DNA of 34,354 bases from Lachnospiraceae bacterium (GCA_023663655.1 JAMPGZ010000029.1:1-34354); one strand, 5' to 3'. Shown: positions 14,653 through 24,295, counted from the stretch's first letter. Notes: a model not told the origin generated them from the letters alone. Numbers and translations: made by a program.

Positions 14653-17472
14653 TTAATTGTTTTCGTAATCTTTCGGGTAGAGCACCGCTTCGGTGTAGGA
14701 AGCCGTGTCAAGAAGACTTTTGGCAAATGTGGAAATATCCTTTGCCGTTATCCCCTCAACAATGCTCTCATAATCGTTCAGGTAATTCCAATCCTCCTCG
14801 CCGTTGAACACCGAGTTTCTTATCCAGGAACTCCAGAAAGCATTTTTCTGAATATTGAGCTTATGATCCTTCACCAGATTGAGCTTCACATCGCGTATCA
14901 TCTCCTCAAATTGCTCGGGATGTTCATACATATTGTTGATCTCCTCGTGAGTAGCGACAAGAAGAGTGTCGACATCCTCAGGCTTGCACACAAAGGATAT
15001 GGTGGTTCTTGAGAGCGGCATAGGATGCAGTGTTGAGCTTGATGCCACACCCACGCTATAGATCATTCCCATCTCCTCGCGCAAGCGTCCGAGCAGTTTT
15101 GTGCGGAGAGCGTTTTTGAGAAGATTGGACTTTATCGACATCACATTCTGGCTCTCAGGAAGTGAATCCTGCTGATATATCAGCATCACCGAAGCCTTGG
15201 GAGTATCACCGGTGTGACGGTGCAGCACCTTCTTTTTATAAGACAGCGGCTCTCTTCCGGTGATCCAGCGAGTATCGACATCGCCCTTGGGAAGCGCGCC
15301 GATGTAGTCAGTGATATAATTCTTCACCGAATCAAGCGGAGCATCGGCAAGAATCACAAAGGTGAATCCGGATGCAGGACCGAAGAAGCGGTTGTGAAGC
15401 GGGAGTATATCATCGGCTTTCACGCAATTGTCTATGATGGAGTCAGTCAGCTCGGCATTGGAATAATTCTTACCGTTGAGCAGATAGGAAACCTCTTCCC
15501 CGAAGATTTCGCCCGGGGTCTTCTGCTTGGTGCGATAGCTCTCCTTTGTCTTATCAAGAGTCTGCTGATATACTTCCATATCGAGACGGGGATGCATCCA
15601 CTTGGCATACATGAGGTCAAACATCATCGGTGCATCCTTGAGATATGCCGACCCGATGATACCGGTGCGGGTATTGTCGGGCAGAAGTATCATGCTCGCC
15701 GAATTGCCTGCCTTGTAGTAGCCGAGTGCGTCACGCGACATTTCTCCCGCGCCTGACAGCCCGACTACCGACCGGGCGAATATGCCGCTGTAATATTGCA
15801 GTGAATCGAGCGAATAAAGACCACCCTTGCGCAGAGCCGTAACCGAGATTTTGTCCTTGTCAATGTCGGAACGACGGAATATGACACGCGCTCCGTTGTC
15901 AAGCATCATGTCGACAGCTTCAATCTCCGGAATATTTTTCTCACTGACAATGCGTCCCGGAGCCGGGAGCTTGCAAAGAGCTCCGGCAACATCTACCGAC
16001 TTGCCGTAAGGCTCAGCAGGAGCAGCGTAGAATTCGGTAACGGCGGCAAGCAACGCCTTGTCATCGCCGATTTCATCATTGATCTTACTGTTGCCACGCA
16101 GCAACACTCTGAAACCATTCTTATCATCGGCAAGCTTATGAAGAGCATTGACTATACTTGCCGAGTCGATGCCGGGAAGCGTGTTTTTTAGCAGTTCAAG
16201 CTCATCCTTGCGTGAGATGAGCTTATTGCCCACGTAGAAATCGGAATAAATCTCGTCCATGATTTTGATGGATTGAGAAGATTGTCCCACATCTACTTTA
16301 CGCTGCATATTTGACAGAATCTCCTTTTTGGCACGCTCTATCTCCTGATTGGTGAACCCGTATTTCATTATCTGATTACGATGATTCACAAATTCCTGCA
16401 ATCCCTGACGCATTTTACCCGGAACAAGCTCCACCGACTCAACCCACACTCCGGTAGCATTGAGGAATGATGACTGACTCATGGAACCCTTTTTATAAGC
16501 AGGATTGGCAAACGAGTAATCGCCAAAACGCTGCCTGATCAACCGATTGATCACATTGCGCATGAGGTAGCTCTCATAGTCAGCATCGGTAGCGACCGCC
16601 ACAGGCAGTGGTATGAGCCTTATTATATCCATCTCGACCTTGTTGAGACGGTCATCGGTGAAAATAGTGGCACTGTCAGCAGTGTATGAATCGATGAGAT
16701 ATTGCTTCCAGTCAGGAACATTGCCGCCCGGGATATTCCCGAAACGACGCTGTATCATACGCTCTATCTCCTGCGGATCCACATCGCCGCTCACGGCAAC
16801 AGCCATCAACGACGGATGATACCATTTTTTATAATAGTCGGCAATGTCGTCGCGGTGGCAATTTTTTATGACCGCCGTATCGCCGATGGTGATGCGCTGA
16901 GAATAGCGGGAATCATTGAGCAGAGCCATAAGAAACATATTGTTGGCATCACGCTTGGCATCTTTCTTAGAGAGCCATTCCGACATTATGACACCGCGCT
17001 CCTTTTCCACCTCAACGGAATCAATCGACAATCCCGCCGCCCAGTCGGCAAGTATCATCATCGTTGAATCGACCATTGCCGGGTCGGAGGATGGCAATTG
17101 AAGTTTATAGACCGTTTCATTGAACGATGTATGCGCATTCAGGTCGGCACCAAACTTAGCTCCCTTGCTTTCAAGGAATCTCACCATGCCGTCGGCAGGA
17201 AAATTCCGGCTTCCATTGAATGCCATGTGCTCCAGAAAGTGAGCAAGTCCTTTCTGACGCTCTGTTTCATAGACCGAACCGGCTTTTATGAAAAGACGGT
17301 AGACAGCCTCCCCCTTTGGATTGTCATTGGGATAAATGTAATAGGTCAAGCCATTGTCGAGCTTTCCCGTCACGAGCTTATCGTCGTATTTAAGCGGGGT
17401 GCCGGCAGAAATACTCTGCACTCCCATCGCACCCATTAAGGCGATTATACCAAGATATAATCTTTTACACAT
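14653..17472 (-). CDS. M16 family zinc metallopeptidase (pitrilysin-like)
   Basis: A 939-residue two-half M16 protease with a signal peptide (about 1-23), hence envelope-located. The inverted zinc motif is intact, H78-F-L-E81-H82 in AHFLEHMAFNGS, and the third ligand is E158 or a neighbour in VEVEKERGVIMSEW. The N-terminal active half (about 30-240) is followed by an inactive half and the usual C-terminal lobes. M16 enzymes cut oligopeptides held in a closed chamber. Here it follows SusC, SusD and a small lipoprotein on the same strand (44 nt after the last), suggesting degradation of peptides taken up by that porter (inference). Confidence 0.92.
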   Translation of the reverse strand: MCKRLYLGIIALMGAMGVQSISAGTPLKYDDKLVTGKLDNGLTYYIYPNDNPKGEAVYRLFIKAGSVYETERQKGLAHFLEHMAFNGSRNFPADGMVRFLESKGAKFGADLNAHTSFNETVYKLQLPSSDPAMVDSTMMILADWAAGLSIDSVEVEKERGVIMSEWLSKKDAKRDANNMFLMALLNDSRYSQRITIGDTAVIKNCHRDDIADYYKKWYHPSLMAVAVSGDVDPQEIERMIQRRFGNIPGGNVPDWKQYLIDSYTADSATIFTDDRLNKVEMDIIRLIPLPVAVATDADYESYLMRNVINRLIRQRFGDYSFANPAYKKGSMSQSSFLNATGVWVESVELVPGKMRQGLQEFVNHRNQIMKYGFTNQEIERAKKEILSNMQRKVDVGQSSQSIKIMDEIYSDFYVGNKLISRKDELELLKNTLPGIDSASIVNALHKLADDKNGFRVLLRGNSKINDEIGDDKALLAAVTEFYAAPAEPYGKSVDVAGALCKLPAPGRIVSEKNIPEIEAVDMMLDNGARVIFRRSDIDKDKISVTALRKGGLYSLDSLQYYSGIFARSVVGLSGAGEMSRDALGYYKAGNSASMILLPDNTRTGIIGSAYLKDAPMMFDLMYAKWMHPRLDMEVYQQTLDKTKESYRTKQKTPGEIFGEEVSYLLNGKNYSNAELTDSIIDNCVKADDILPLHNRFFGPASGFTFVILADAPLDSVKNYITDYIGALPKGDVDTRWITGREPLSYKKKVLHRHTGDTPKASVMLIYQQDSLPESQNVMSIKSNLLKNALRTKLLGRLREEMGMIYSVGVASSSTLHPMPLSRTTISFVCKPEDVDTLLVATHEEINNMYEHPEQFEEMIRDVKLNLVKDHKLNIQKNAFWSSWIRNSVFNGEEDWNYLNDYESIVEGITAKDISTFAKSLLDTASYTEAVLYPKDYENN

Positions 17473-17516
17473 CTCTGTTTCAATTAATCAATTATAGATT
17501 CTTATTTATTTCTCAA

Positions 17517-18002
17517 TTATGGATTTTTCTTCTCTATGACAAGCTCACGCTGCAATCCGTCGGGACCCGGAAGACCAAGCGTGAAGTCCATGTTGTTTCC
17601 GGTAAGGCGTATTGTGAGCGTATTGTTCTTCGATGGATCTACTTTGTTAGGTTTCCATCTGATTCTCACCGGCATATCATAGATACCCGGCAAGAATGTG
17701 AGCGAATTTCCCTGAGTCACAAGCTCGAAATCACATCCCGCCTGAAGACCGTCGCCTATGATAATCTCGTAGGTGACTACAAAGTTTTTGGACAGAGCTT
17801 TAGAGCTTAGATACACATTATATGAATTGACATTATTCACATCGGAATTCACAGTCACCCTCGACGCTCCGCCATCAGCCATGATATGCACAAAAGGATG
17901 ATCGTAGGGTTCATCATCATCAGAGCATGATGTGACCGACAGGCACATCCACATTGCAAAGAATGATAATAATATGCGTTCCATTGACATTTTATTTTTC
18001 AT
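17517..18002 (-). CDS. Small surface lipoprotein at the SusE position
   Basis: A 161-residue lipoprotein with lipobox SVTSC (C26), then SDDDEPYD, an acidic surface-export-type signal. The mature part is all-beta, resembling short DUF4843- or DUF1735-type modules seen after SusD in many loci. I cannot assign the family firmly. It starts 4 nt after the susD stop, so it is certainly in the operon and probably a ligand-binding or SusCD-associated surface protein. Starts at 17990 or 17984 are also possible; both keep the signal sequence. Confidence 0.8.
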   Translation of the reverse strand: MKNKMSMERILLSFFAMWMCLSVTSCSDDDEPYDHPFVHIMADGGASRVTVNSDVNNVNSYNVYLSSKALSKNFVVTYEIIIGDGLQAGCDFELVTQGNSLTFLPGIYDMPVRIRWKPNKVDPSKNNTLTIRLTGNNMDFTLGLPGPDGLQRELVIEKKNP

Positions 18003-18006
18003 GAGA

Positions 18007-19413
18007 CTACTTATTTACTGTGGGGTTAGGTTGCATATTAAGATTGGCGTTAAGCTCATAACGTGATATGGGCAACACAAAATAATCACTCGGATAATCG
18101 ATACGCTTCACAACTGAAGTCGTTCCTTTTTCACGTACCAAATCCATTTTCCAACGCACTATGTCAAAGAAATTATGGCCCTCGAAACAAAGTTCTTTCA
18201 CGCGTTCCTTGCGGACAAGGTCGAGCAACTGCGCATCGGAAGTCGCCGCAAGCACATCATCGGCATATTGAGTGTCGATAGCACGTTCAAGGATAGGCTT
18301 GATATAGCCTCTTGCCGCCGTATAATCACTGAGCATACAGGCTGCTTCGGCGGCATTGAGATAAAGCTCGGAAAGGCGTGACACTATCGGCTCATCGCCA
18401 TGATCAATGCCCACACGGTTAAGGTCGGGCTCATACTTCATGCAATAGCGCGCTCCATCCTTGTGAAGGACCTGAGTGCGTATGTCGCCCTCATCAAAAA
18501 GCGTCAGCAACGTATCGGCGGGAATAGCCGTATCTGAGTAAAATGTGCGGTGTTTCGATCCCATATCAGTGCCGTCGAAGCGGAATATCACCTCACTGTC
18601 GGCAATCGGGTTGCGATACATATCGGAGTATGCCTGACCTGTTGACAAAGTCTTGCCTGAGATGGCACTTTCAGCATAGTCTATAGCCTCCTGCCATTTC
18701 TCCATATAAAGCGACACGCGAGAGTGAAGAGCGCGCACAGCGTCAAGCGACACATAATACTGACCGCGCGGCGTCTTGTCGGCAAGCAATTGCTCGGCAC
18801 GTGCCAAGTCGTCGCAGATGAGAGTGTAGACCTCAGCAACACTCTTTCGCGATTCATTATCATCAGGACCGGGTGTCTTATAAAGCACCGGCACTCCGAG
18901 ATGGCTCGCATCAGGGGTATAATTATATGGCTGGGCATAGCACAGACACACATCAAGATGACACAGGGCACGGATATACAGAGCCTCGCCGAGAATACGC
19001 TCGCATTCCGATGCCTGAAGAGGATATTGAGCCACTACCTCCGGTTCATACTGGATGATGTTGTTGGCGTTTGCCATAGCTTCAAACACAGATGTCCATA
19101 TCTTGCCCACGGCGCCAAGCTCCTCATCCTCATTGGATGTGAAGTTATATTGGCTGATCATGCTTGATGACTCAGACGCATTGACAATCGAAAGCATATT
19201 GCCGGCAACATCGGGATAACGCAAGAAATCGCCGTCATAAACGGCATACAATTTACTATATGTGCCAACCAACGCTCCTTTGAGTCCGTCGGGTGATGAG
19301 AGGAATGACGGTGTGGTGACTTTACCTTTAGGCATTACCTCCAGAAAGTCAGAGCAGCCGCTTATTCCAACCGCAATGGCTATCGACGATAAAAATGATA
19401 TATATTTTTTCAT
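18007..19413 (-). CDS. RagB/SusD family nutrient-binding outer-membrane lipoprotein
   Basis: A 468-residue SusD homologue with lipobox GISGC (C20). It has the typical N-terminal start CSDFLEVMPKG, helical TPR-like segments (ALYIRALCHLDVCLCYAQPY; LYLNAAEAACMLSDY) and the C-terminal signature VRKERVKELCFEGHNFFDIVRWK. It forms the lid on the SusC barrel and captures substrate. It is somewhat shorter than classical starch SusD and closer in size to RagB-type peptide binders. It begins 18 nt after the susC stop. The substrate cannot be read from sequence. Confidence 0.94.
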   Translation of the reverse strand: MKKYISFLSSIAIAVGISGCSDFLEVMPKGKVTTPSFLSSPDGLKGALVGTYSKLYAVYDGDFLRYPDVAGNMLSIVNASESSSMISQYNFTSNEDEELGAVGKIWTSVFEAMANANNIIQYEPEVVAQYPLQASECERILGEALYIRALCHLDVCLCYAQPYNYTPDASHLGVPVLYKTPGPDDNESRKSVAEVYTLICDDLARAEQLLADKTPRGQYYVSLDAVRALHSRVSLYMEKWQEAIDYAESAISGKTLSTGQAYSDMYRNPIADSEVIFRFDGTDMGSKHRTFYSDTAIPADTLLTLFDEGDIRTQVLHKDGARYCMKYEPDLNRVGIDHGDEPIVSRLSELYLNAAEAACMLSDYTAARGYIKPILERAIDTQYADDVLAATSDAQLLDLVRKERVKELCFEGHNFFDIVRWKMDLVREKGTTSVVKRIDYPSDYFVLPISRYELNANLNMQPNPTVNK

Positions 19414-19431
19414 TTCAATATTCTTGATGAT

Positions 19432-22400
19432 TTAGAATGTGGTCATTAACGACAGTGAAAGAGTTCTCTCGGTGGGGAATCCGCTCATGCAGGTTTTATA
19501 TGAGTTGCGGTCCTTCTTGTGGTCGGGAGTCCATACAAACAGATTGTCGCCGATGAACGACACGGAAGCGCCATTCATACCGATTCGCTTGATAAGCTTC
19601 TGTGGAAGCTGATAGGTGAACACCAGGTTCTGCAAGCGGATGCAGTCCTTCTTATAAAGGAATCGAGTGGAGTTCATGCCTGACTGAGTGGAAACATCCC
19701 ATATCGGCTTGGGGTTAATGGCAAGGTCACCGGGATTCTGCCAGCGGTCAAGCTGATTGACCGACTGGTTCTGCGACCTGATATTATATCCGTCATAATT
19801 GGAGCGGCTGCCAAATGATGACATGGCATATCCACCGAATGTATAGTTGAGCATGAAACGCAATGTGAAGCCTTTGTAGCTCAGTGTATTGGTCATACCG
19901 CCCGTGAAATCGGGTGATGGCGAGCCATAAGTGACACGGTCAGCAGAACTGAATGTGCGGGTGATGTTTCCGTTTTTATCGTACCACATCGGCGCTCCGT
20001 CGCGCGGGTCAACGCCAGCCCATCTCACGAGATACCATGTGCTTGTGTCGTAACCCTCTTTCCAAGTGGTGCTGCCGGTACCCATGTTCTTCTGAATGCC
20101 ATTGTAGAGCTTCAGAAGTTTATTCTTATTGTGCGACAGATTGAACGATGTGGTCCAGCTAAAGCCGCCCTCATGCGAGGGAAGAATATTGTCGGTAGTG
20201 ATTGTCACCTCAAATCCTTCATTGAGGATCTCGCCCACATTGCGATACACGCGGGTGTCGCCTGTGGTGCGTGAAGTGTCGAGATTGGTCAACAGGTTTT
20301 TGGTCTGGTTGTGATAACCCTCAAGCTCAATGTCAAAGCGTCCGAGGAAACGCATACGTAGGCGGTAGTTCCACTTGTGGGTGGTCTCCCAGCTGAGCTT
20401 ACTGTTTGCTACGCCCGACTGCACGCCTCCCACTTCACCTCCGTATGAGTAAGAATTGCCATAGGAATATAGACCCAACGCCTGTTGCGAACCGAGACGC
20501 GAGTTTCCGTCGACTCCGTAGGATGCCGACAATTTAAATACGTCCATCCAGCGGAACGGATACCATTTTTCATTGTTCACGTTCCATGACACACCCACCG
20601 AGCCGAATTTAGCCCAGCGCACATCGCTACCGAAATCGGAATTTCCGTCACGACGGGCATTGGCGATGATATAATAGCGGCGGTCGAAAGCATAACTTGC
20701 CTGACCGATGAACGACATCTTGCGCACACGGCTGCTTGAATTGCTGCCTTTGCGCTCATTGGCGTAAGTGACATCCTGCACATTGTCATTGATAAATCCC
20801 TTACCGGTAGCGCCGATAGTGGTGTAGTCGCGGGAACCCGCCTCAAAGCCAAACAGAGCCTCAACTTTATGCTTCTCGGCAAATGTGCGGTTGAAATTGA
20901 CGCGGTGCACCGTGGTCCAGTTGGTAGCCTCAAAAGCCATGCGCTCCGAGTATCCGTAAGGTCCTTCCGACGGGCTCATGCCGGTCCAGTTGGTGCGGGC
21001 ATTGTATTCTTCAGAACGACGTGACTGGTAGTCAAGACCGAACTGCCCGGTGTAGGCAAGCCCGTCAATTATGTCCCAACGCAACTGGAAGTTACCGGTA
21101 AGATACCATGCTTTCTGATTATCGATGTTCTCCTCACGTTCAGCCACACTGTTGAGATAGCGGCTGGTCACCCACTTGGGCGATCCGTCGGCATTGCTTC
21201 CGGAGATCATTTTATTGTAAAGACGCATCGACCCGTCGGCATTATATGGCGAGAATATCGGAAGCTCCTGATAATAGTCATGTCCGGGATTGAACATATC
21301 ATTATTATTATAGGAAGCCTGAAGTCCCACCGATGCCGTGAGTTTCTGCAAAAACTTGAAGTCATTGTTGGTGCGCACGGAAAGACGCTGCTGCTTGTTA
21401 CCCTTCACCGTTCCTTCATTCTCATAATAAGCACCCGAGATATAGAACTTTGATTTCTCTGATCCGCCTCTCAGTGAAAGATTTGCCTGGAAAGTGTGAC
21501 CTGTGTCATAGAACACATCGCTCCAGTCAGTGTCGGTAGTGGAGTAGCTGTTCATCTCATTGTCCTGATACGGGAAGTAACGCATATCGTTACCGCCGTT
21601 GAGATAGGATTCCTTGGCAAGCTCCATATATTGAGCGGCGTTAAGCACCTTGAACTTTGTGCTCTTGTCGATCTTGGAAATACCATACTGAACATTGAAG
21701 CTGGTCTGGACCTTGCCCTCCTGTCCGCGCTTGGTGGTGACAAGAATCACACCATTGGAGCCGTCAGCACCATATATCGCCGTAGCGCTCGCGTCTTTCA
21801 ACACGGTCATAGACTGTATGTCGTCGGGGTTCAAGAATGAAAGCGGGCTTACCGACACATTCATGCCGGGAATAATGCTTGTGTGTCCTCCGGTATAGAT
21901 GGGTACACCATCCACCACCCACAGAGGCTCATTGGATGCGCTAAGTGACGACTCGCCACGGATACGCGTGTTGTAACGCATACGCGGACTGTCGGGAGAA
22001 TCAGAGTTAGGACCCACCGTAAGACCGGGGATAAGACCGTCTAGCATCGCGTCGAGACGCTGCTGAGGAAGATTGGCAAGATCGGCTGATGTCACCTGAT
22101 ACATACTTCCCACAAGATCCTCGCGCTTCTGTGCCGTACCGTATGCGCCGACCACCACCACGTCGTCAAGAGCCACGGCATCCTGCGACAGGATTATGTT
22201 GATGTTGTCACGTCCGTTCACCGCTTCAGTGACAGGCTTCATACCCACATAGGAATAAGTCAGCGATTTCGGACCCTTCTTTGACAGCCTGATTGTGTAA
22301 CGCCCGTCCAAATCAGTCACCGCCACCGCGCCATTCTTGCCTTGGCGCACGGTAACGCCAATCAACGGCTCATCATTGTCATCAACTACACGACCGGTCA

Positions 22401-22551
22401 CAACATCTTGACCTTCAGTTGGTGCCAAATGGGAGGAGGTATTAACTTGCCTATTAGCAGCATTTTGAGCCATAGCGGCAGGCATTCCAACCATTGCCGA
22501 TCCGGTCATCACAGCCACTGCAAGCAGATACTTTAAAGACACTTTTTCCAT
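19432..22551 (-). CDS. SusC/RagA family TonB-dependent transporter
   Basis: A 1039-residue outer-membrane porter. Signal peptide about 1-30; carboxypeptidase-regulatory-like domain about 50-135 (VTGRVVDDNDEPLIGV, TDLDGRYTI, SYVGMKP); a TonB-box-like DDVVVVGAYGTAQK; plug domain about 140-260 (RIRGESSLSASNEPLWVVDG, VLKDASATAIYGADGSNGVI); then the beta-barrel ending in aromatic LSLSLMTTF. There is no N-terminal STN domain and no sigma/anti-sigma pair nearby, so regulation is not by a classical ECF relay. A TTG-CTA extension to 22557 exists, but ATG at 22551 is the likely start. It is first in the operon with SusD, a lipoprotein and an M16 protease. Confidence 0.95.
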   Translation of the reverse strand: MEKVSLKYLLAVAVMTGSAMVGMPAAMAQNAANRQVNTSSHLAPTEGQDVVTGRVVDDNDEPLIGVTVRQGKNGAVAVTDLDGRYTIRLSKKGPKSLTYSYVGMKPVTEAVNGRDNINIILSQDAVALDDVVVVGAYGTAQKREDLVGSMYQVTSADLANLPQQRLDAMLDGLIPGLTVGPNSDSPDSPRMRYNTRIRGESSLSASNEPLWVVDGVPIYTGGHTSIIPGMNVSVSPLSFLNPDDIQSMTVLKDASATAIYGADGSNGVILVTTKRGQEGKVQTSFNVQYGISKIDKSTKFKVLNAAQYMELAKESYLNGGNDMRYFPYQDNEMNSYSTTDTDWSDVFYDTGHTFQANLSLRGGSEKSKFYISGAYYENEGTVKGNKQQRLSVRTNNDFKFLQKLTASVGLQASYNNNDMFNPGHDYYQELPIFSPYNADGSMRLYNKMISGSNADGSPKWVTSRYLNSVAEREENIDNQKAWYLTGNFQLRWDIIDGLAYTGQFGLDYQSRRSEEYNARTNWTGMSPSEGPYGYSERMAFEATNWTTVHRVNFNRTFAEKHKVEALFGFEAGSRDYTTIGATGKGFINDNVQDVTYANERKGSNSSSRVRKMSFIGQASYAFDRRYYIIANARRDGNSDFGSDVRWAKFGSVGVSWNVNNEKWYPFRWMDVFKLSASYGVDGNSRLGSQQALGLYSYGNSYSYGGEVGGVQSGVANSKLSWETTHKWNYRLRMRFLGRFDIELEGYHNQTKNLLTNLDTSRTTGDTRVYRNVGEILNEGFEVTITTDNILPSHEGGFSWTTSFNLSHNKNKLLKLYNGIQKNMGTGSTTWKEGYDTSTWYLVRWAGVDPRDGAPMWYDKNGNITRTFSSADRVTYGSPSPDFTGGMTNTLSYKGFTLRFMLNYTFGGYAMSSFGSRSNYDGYNIRSQNQSVNQLDRWQNPGDLAINPKPIWDVSTQSGMNSTRFLYKKDCIRLQNLVFTYQLPQKLIKRIGMNGASVSFIGDNLFVWTPDHKKDRNSYKTCMSGFPTERTLSLSLMTTF

Positions 22552-22631
22552 TAGCAATATTCTATATTTTTATACACCGTGCCCATTTCATATCCCTGGT
22601 ACAATAAAAACGGGCTTTAATACTATTTTCA

Positions 22632-22666
22632 CAAAAGTAATATAATATTTCAATATTAATGTCAAA
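22632..22666 (-). promoter_or_regulatory. Probable promoter of the SusCD/M16 operon
   Basis: On the minus strand, TACTTTTG (22639-22632) fits TAnnTTTG. A TTTG (22666-22663) lies 23 bases upstream, slightly longer than ideal. Transcription would begin near 22626, giving a leader of about 75 nt before the ATG at 22551, long enough to hold a regulatory site. Confidence 0.5.
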
Positions 22667-22875
22667 AAGCTATTAAAATATTCATTCCAATGTCATTTTT
22701 AACATAAATCCGATTCACCGCACTTACATAACCCCCATTTTTCGCCCAAAACAACAGCATATTTTTAGTGACTCCATAAAATTGAACATCCGGATTGTTA
22801 TGTCTATCCGGCATCAATCAACTTTAAATTAAGGTATAATATCCGCGATATTGCCCGAATATTAATGAATTATAT
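22667..22875. other. AT-rich divergent intergenic region without a gene
   Basis: This is the middle of the 432-bp gap between the divergent susC and rplS genes. It is AT-rich, has stop codons in all frames and shows no clear tRNA, small RNA or strong palindrome. It may hold regulatory sites for the SusCD operon, but I cannot identify one. Confidence 0.5.
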
Positions 22876-22906
22876 TTTGTCGATTGAGGGAAAATGATTA
22901 ACTTTG
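22876..22906 (+). promoter_or_regulatory. Promoter of rplS
   Basis: TTTG (22876-22879) and TAACTTTG (22899-22906) are separated by 19 bases, a perfect match to the Bacteroidota housekeeping promoter. Transcription should start near 22912, leaving a leader of about 70 nt before the rplS ATG. Confidence 0.8.
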
Positions 22907-22983
22907 CACCGCTTTTCGTAATCTCTGGCAAGACGTGCAGCTTGCTATATTGCGTATTATTAACATTTTAACATAACAACAAA

Positions 22984-23346
22984 ATGGATTTAATCAAAGT
23001 TGCTGAAGAAGCATTTGCATCAGGCAAACAGCACCCCGAATTTGGTCCCGGCGACACTATCACAGTGGCTTACCGCATCAAAGAGGGTAACAAGGAGCGT
23101 ATCCAGCAATACCGCGGCGTGGTTATCCGCATCTCGGGTGAAGGTAACAAAAAGCGTTTCACCGTTCGCAAGATGAGCGACAACATCGGTGTTGAACGTA
23201 TCTTCCCTATCGAATCTCCGTTCATCGACTCAATCGTTGTGAACAAGTATGGTAAGGTTCGCCGCGCTAAACTTTACTACCTCCGCAAACTTACCGGCAA
23301 GAAGGCTCGTATCAAAGAGCGCCGCGTAGTAAAGAAAGAAGCTTAA
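22984..23346 (+). CDS. rplS: 50S ribosomal protein L19
   Basis: A 120-residue ribosomal protein at the 30S-50S interface. Family signatures are [50 protein letters not shown] and the basic end [20 protein letters not shown]. It stands alone here, away from rpsP, rimM and trmD, which accompany it in many other phyla. A strong promoter precedes it and an intrinsic terminator follows 5 nt after the stop. Confidence 0.98.
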   Translation: MDLIKVAEEAFASGKQHPEFGPGDTITVAYRIKEGNKERIQQYRGVVIRISGEGNKKRFTVRKMSDNIGVERIFPIESPFIDSIVVNKYGKVRRAKLYYLRKLTGKKARIKERRVVKKEA

Positions 23347-23351
23347 AAAAT

Positions 23352-23386
23352 AAAAAAGACCGACTTCAAAAAAGCCGGTCTTTTTT
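23352..23386. terminator. Intrinsic terminator of rplS, bidirectional
   Basis: AAAAAAGACCG (23352-23362) pairs with CGGTCTTTTTT (23376-23386), an 11-bp stem with flanking A and T runs, so it can stop transcription on both strands. It lies directly after rplS and 21 nt beyond the stop of the minus-strand membrane-protein gene. Confidence 0.88.
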
Positions 23387-23407
23387 AATACCTTTAAATT
23401 AATCGGT

Positions 23408-23686
23408 TCATTCTATTAAATCATCGTCGCCATCACCCTTCCGGGGACTTGCCAGCGACAATATCCACAGAAATATACCACACATTGCGGCAGCAGCCAC
23501 GAGCGAAACAATCTGCATGGTCATCGTGTCGCCTATGAGCAAGAACAGCCAGCCTCCGAGAATGGCGCCACAGATGCCCACACATACAGCAAAGGCTACA
23601 CTTCTTATGCGAGGGAGCAAGCGTCCTGCCATGTACCCTCCTATTATTCCTATGATTGTCCAAACAATCCACAACGATCCAGCCAT
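23408..23686 (-). CDS. Small GlsB/YeaQ-like membrane protein
   Basis: A 92-residue protein with three hydrophobic helices (about 4-22, 28-50, 56-77), glycine-rich helix faces (IIGIIGGYMAGRLLP; GICGAILGGWLF) and an acidic C-terminal tail (KGDGDDDLIE). The layout matches the GlsB/YeaQ/YmgE (transglycosylase-associated) family of small stress-linked membrane proteins, whose function is poorly known. It lies 37 nt downstream of a 36-residue single-helix protein gene on the same strand, probably one transcript, and ends at the shared terminator. Confidence 0.82.
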   Translation of the reverse strand: MAGSLWIVWTIIGIIGGYMAGRLLPRIRSVAFAVCVGICGAILGGWLFLLIGDTMTMQIVSLVAAAAMCGIFLWILSLASPRKGDGDDDLIE

Positions 23687-23723
23687 AACTAAACGGGATT
23701 AAAATGTTACACGATGCCGATCC

Positions 23724-23834
23724 CTATGCACTCCAATATTCAAATATCGTGAGCCACAACAAAATCAGCGCAATTAATACAGTGACACCTATCCAAAGCC
23801 ATGGGGTCGCTTTTTCACCTATGTTCTTCTTCAT
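23724..23834 (-). CDS. 36-residue single-pass membrane peptide
   Basis: A short frame, ATG at 23834 to TAG at 23724. It encodes a basic start (MKKNIGEKATPW), one continuous hydrophobic helix (about 12-30: LWIGVTVLIALILLWLTIF) and the end EYWSA. The positive N-terminus, the tryptophans at the helix edge and the placement 37 nt before the GlsB-like gene argue for a real small membrane protein rather than chance. I do not know its function; a partner or regulator of the neighbouring membrane protein is possible. Confidence 0.6.
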   Translation of the reverse strand: MKKNIGEKATPWLWIGVTVLIALILLWLTIFEYWSA

Positions 23835-23914
23835 AAACAGTTGATTTTATATTCTTAGTCTATAAACAACCAACCGGGCAAATAGGTTTTGGCACAAGCG
23901 ACAGTTATGATGAT

Positions 23915-24295
23915 TCAGCAGCCTATCATGCGGCGAAGCGCTTCGATCTGGGCATTCCACAGCTCCTGCGACTCCTCCATATCGGTGGGGTCGGAAAAAT
24001 CGGTGATGGTCAGCAGCGTCTCGTCGGTCAGCTCATTGACCGATATCTTCATCTCGAAATAGCTTCGCGACTCATCGTCCTCCCAGCGGAACCTGATCGA
24101 CACCTCATTTCTCATTCCAAGAAGCATAGCCGACTGCTCCTGACCGTTCCAGGAAAAGAAATAGCGTTTACCCTCCACGCGGACATCGTCGGCAAACCAC
24201 TGTTCAAGCCCTCTCGCCGACGATATATAATTCCACAAAAGCGCCACCGGAACACTTTTCATCGGGTATTCAATGTGAAACTTCTCTTTTTTCAT
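23915..24295 (-). CDS. START-like domain (SRPBCC/AHSA1-type) protein
   Basis: A 126-residue cytoplasmic protein with the helix-grip pattern of START/AHSA1-like domains: KKEKFHIEYPMKSVPVALLWNYIS at the start, GLEQWFADDVRVEGKRYFFSWNG in the middle, and a long C-terminal helix (ESQELWNAQIEALRRMI). Such domains bind hydrophobic ligands or co-chaperones; the ligand here is unknown. The open frame extends to 24349, but family members begin at the equivalent of MKKEKF, so ATG 24295 was chosen. It is divergent from the aldolase gene. Confidence 0.82.
   Translation of the reverse strand: MKKEKFHIEYPMKSVPVALLWNYISSARGLEQWFADDVRVEGKRYFFSWNGQEQSAMLLGMRNEVSIRFRWEDDESRSYFEMKISVNELTDETLLTITDFSDPTDMEESQELWNAQIEALRRMIGC

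Noticed and set aside
22907-22983. L19 autoregulatory leader RNA
   Set aside because: The leader is about 70 nt and AT-rich, and I could not fold a convincing conserved structure by eye.
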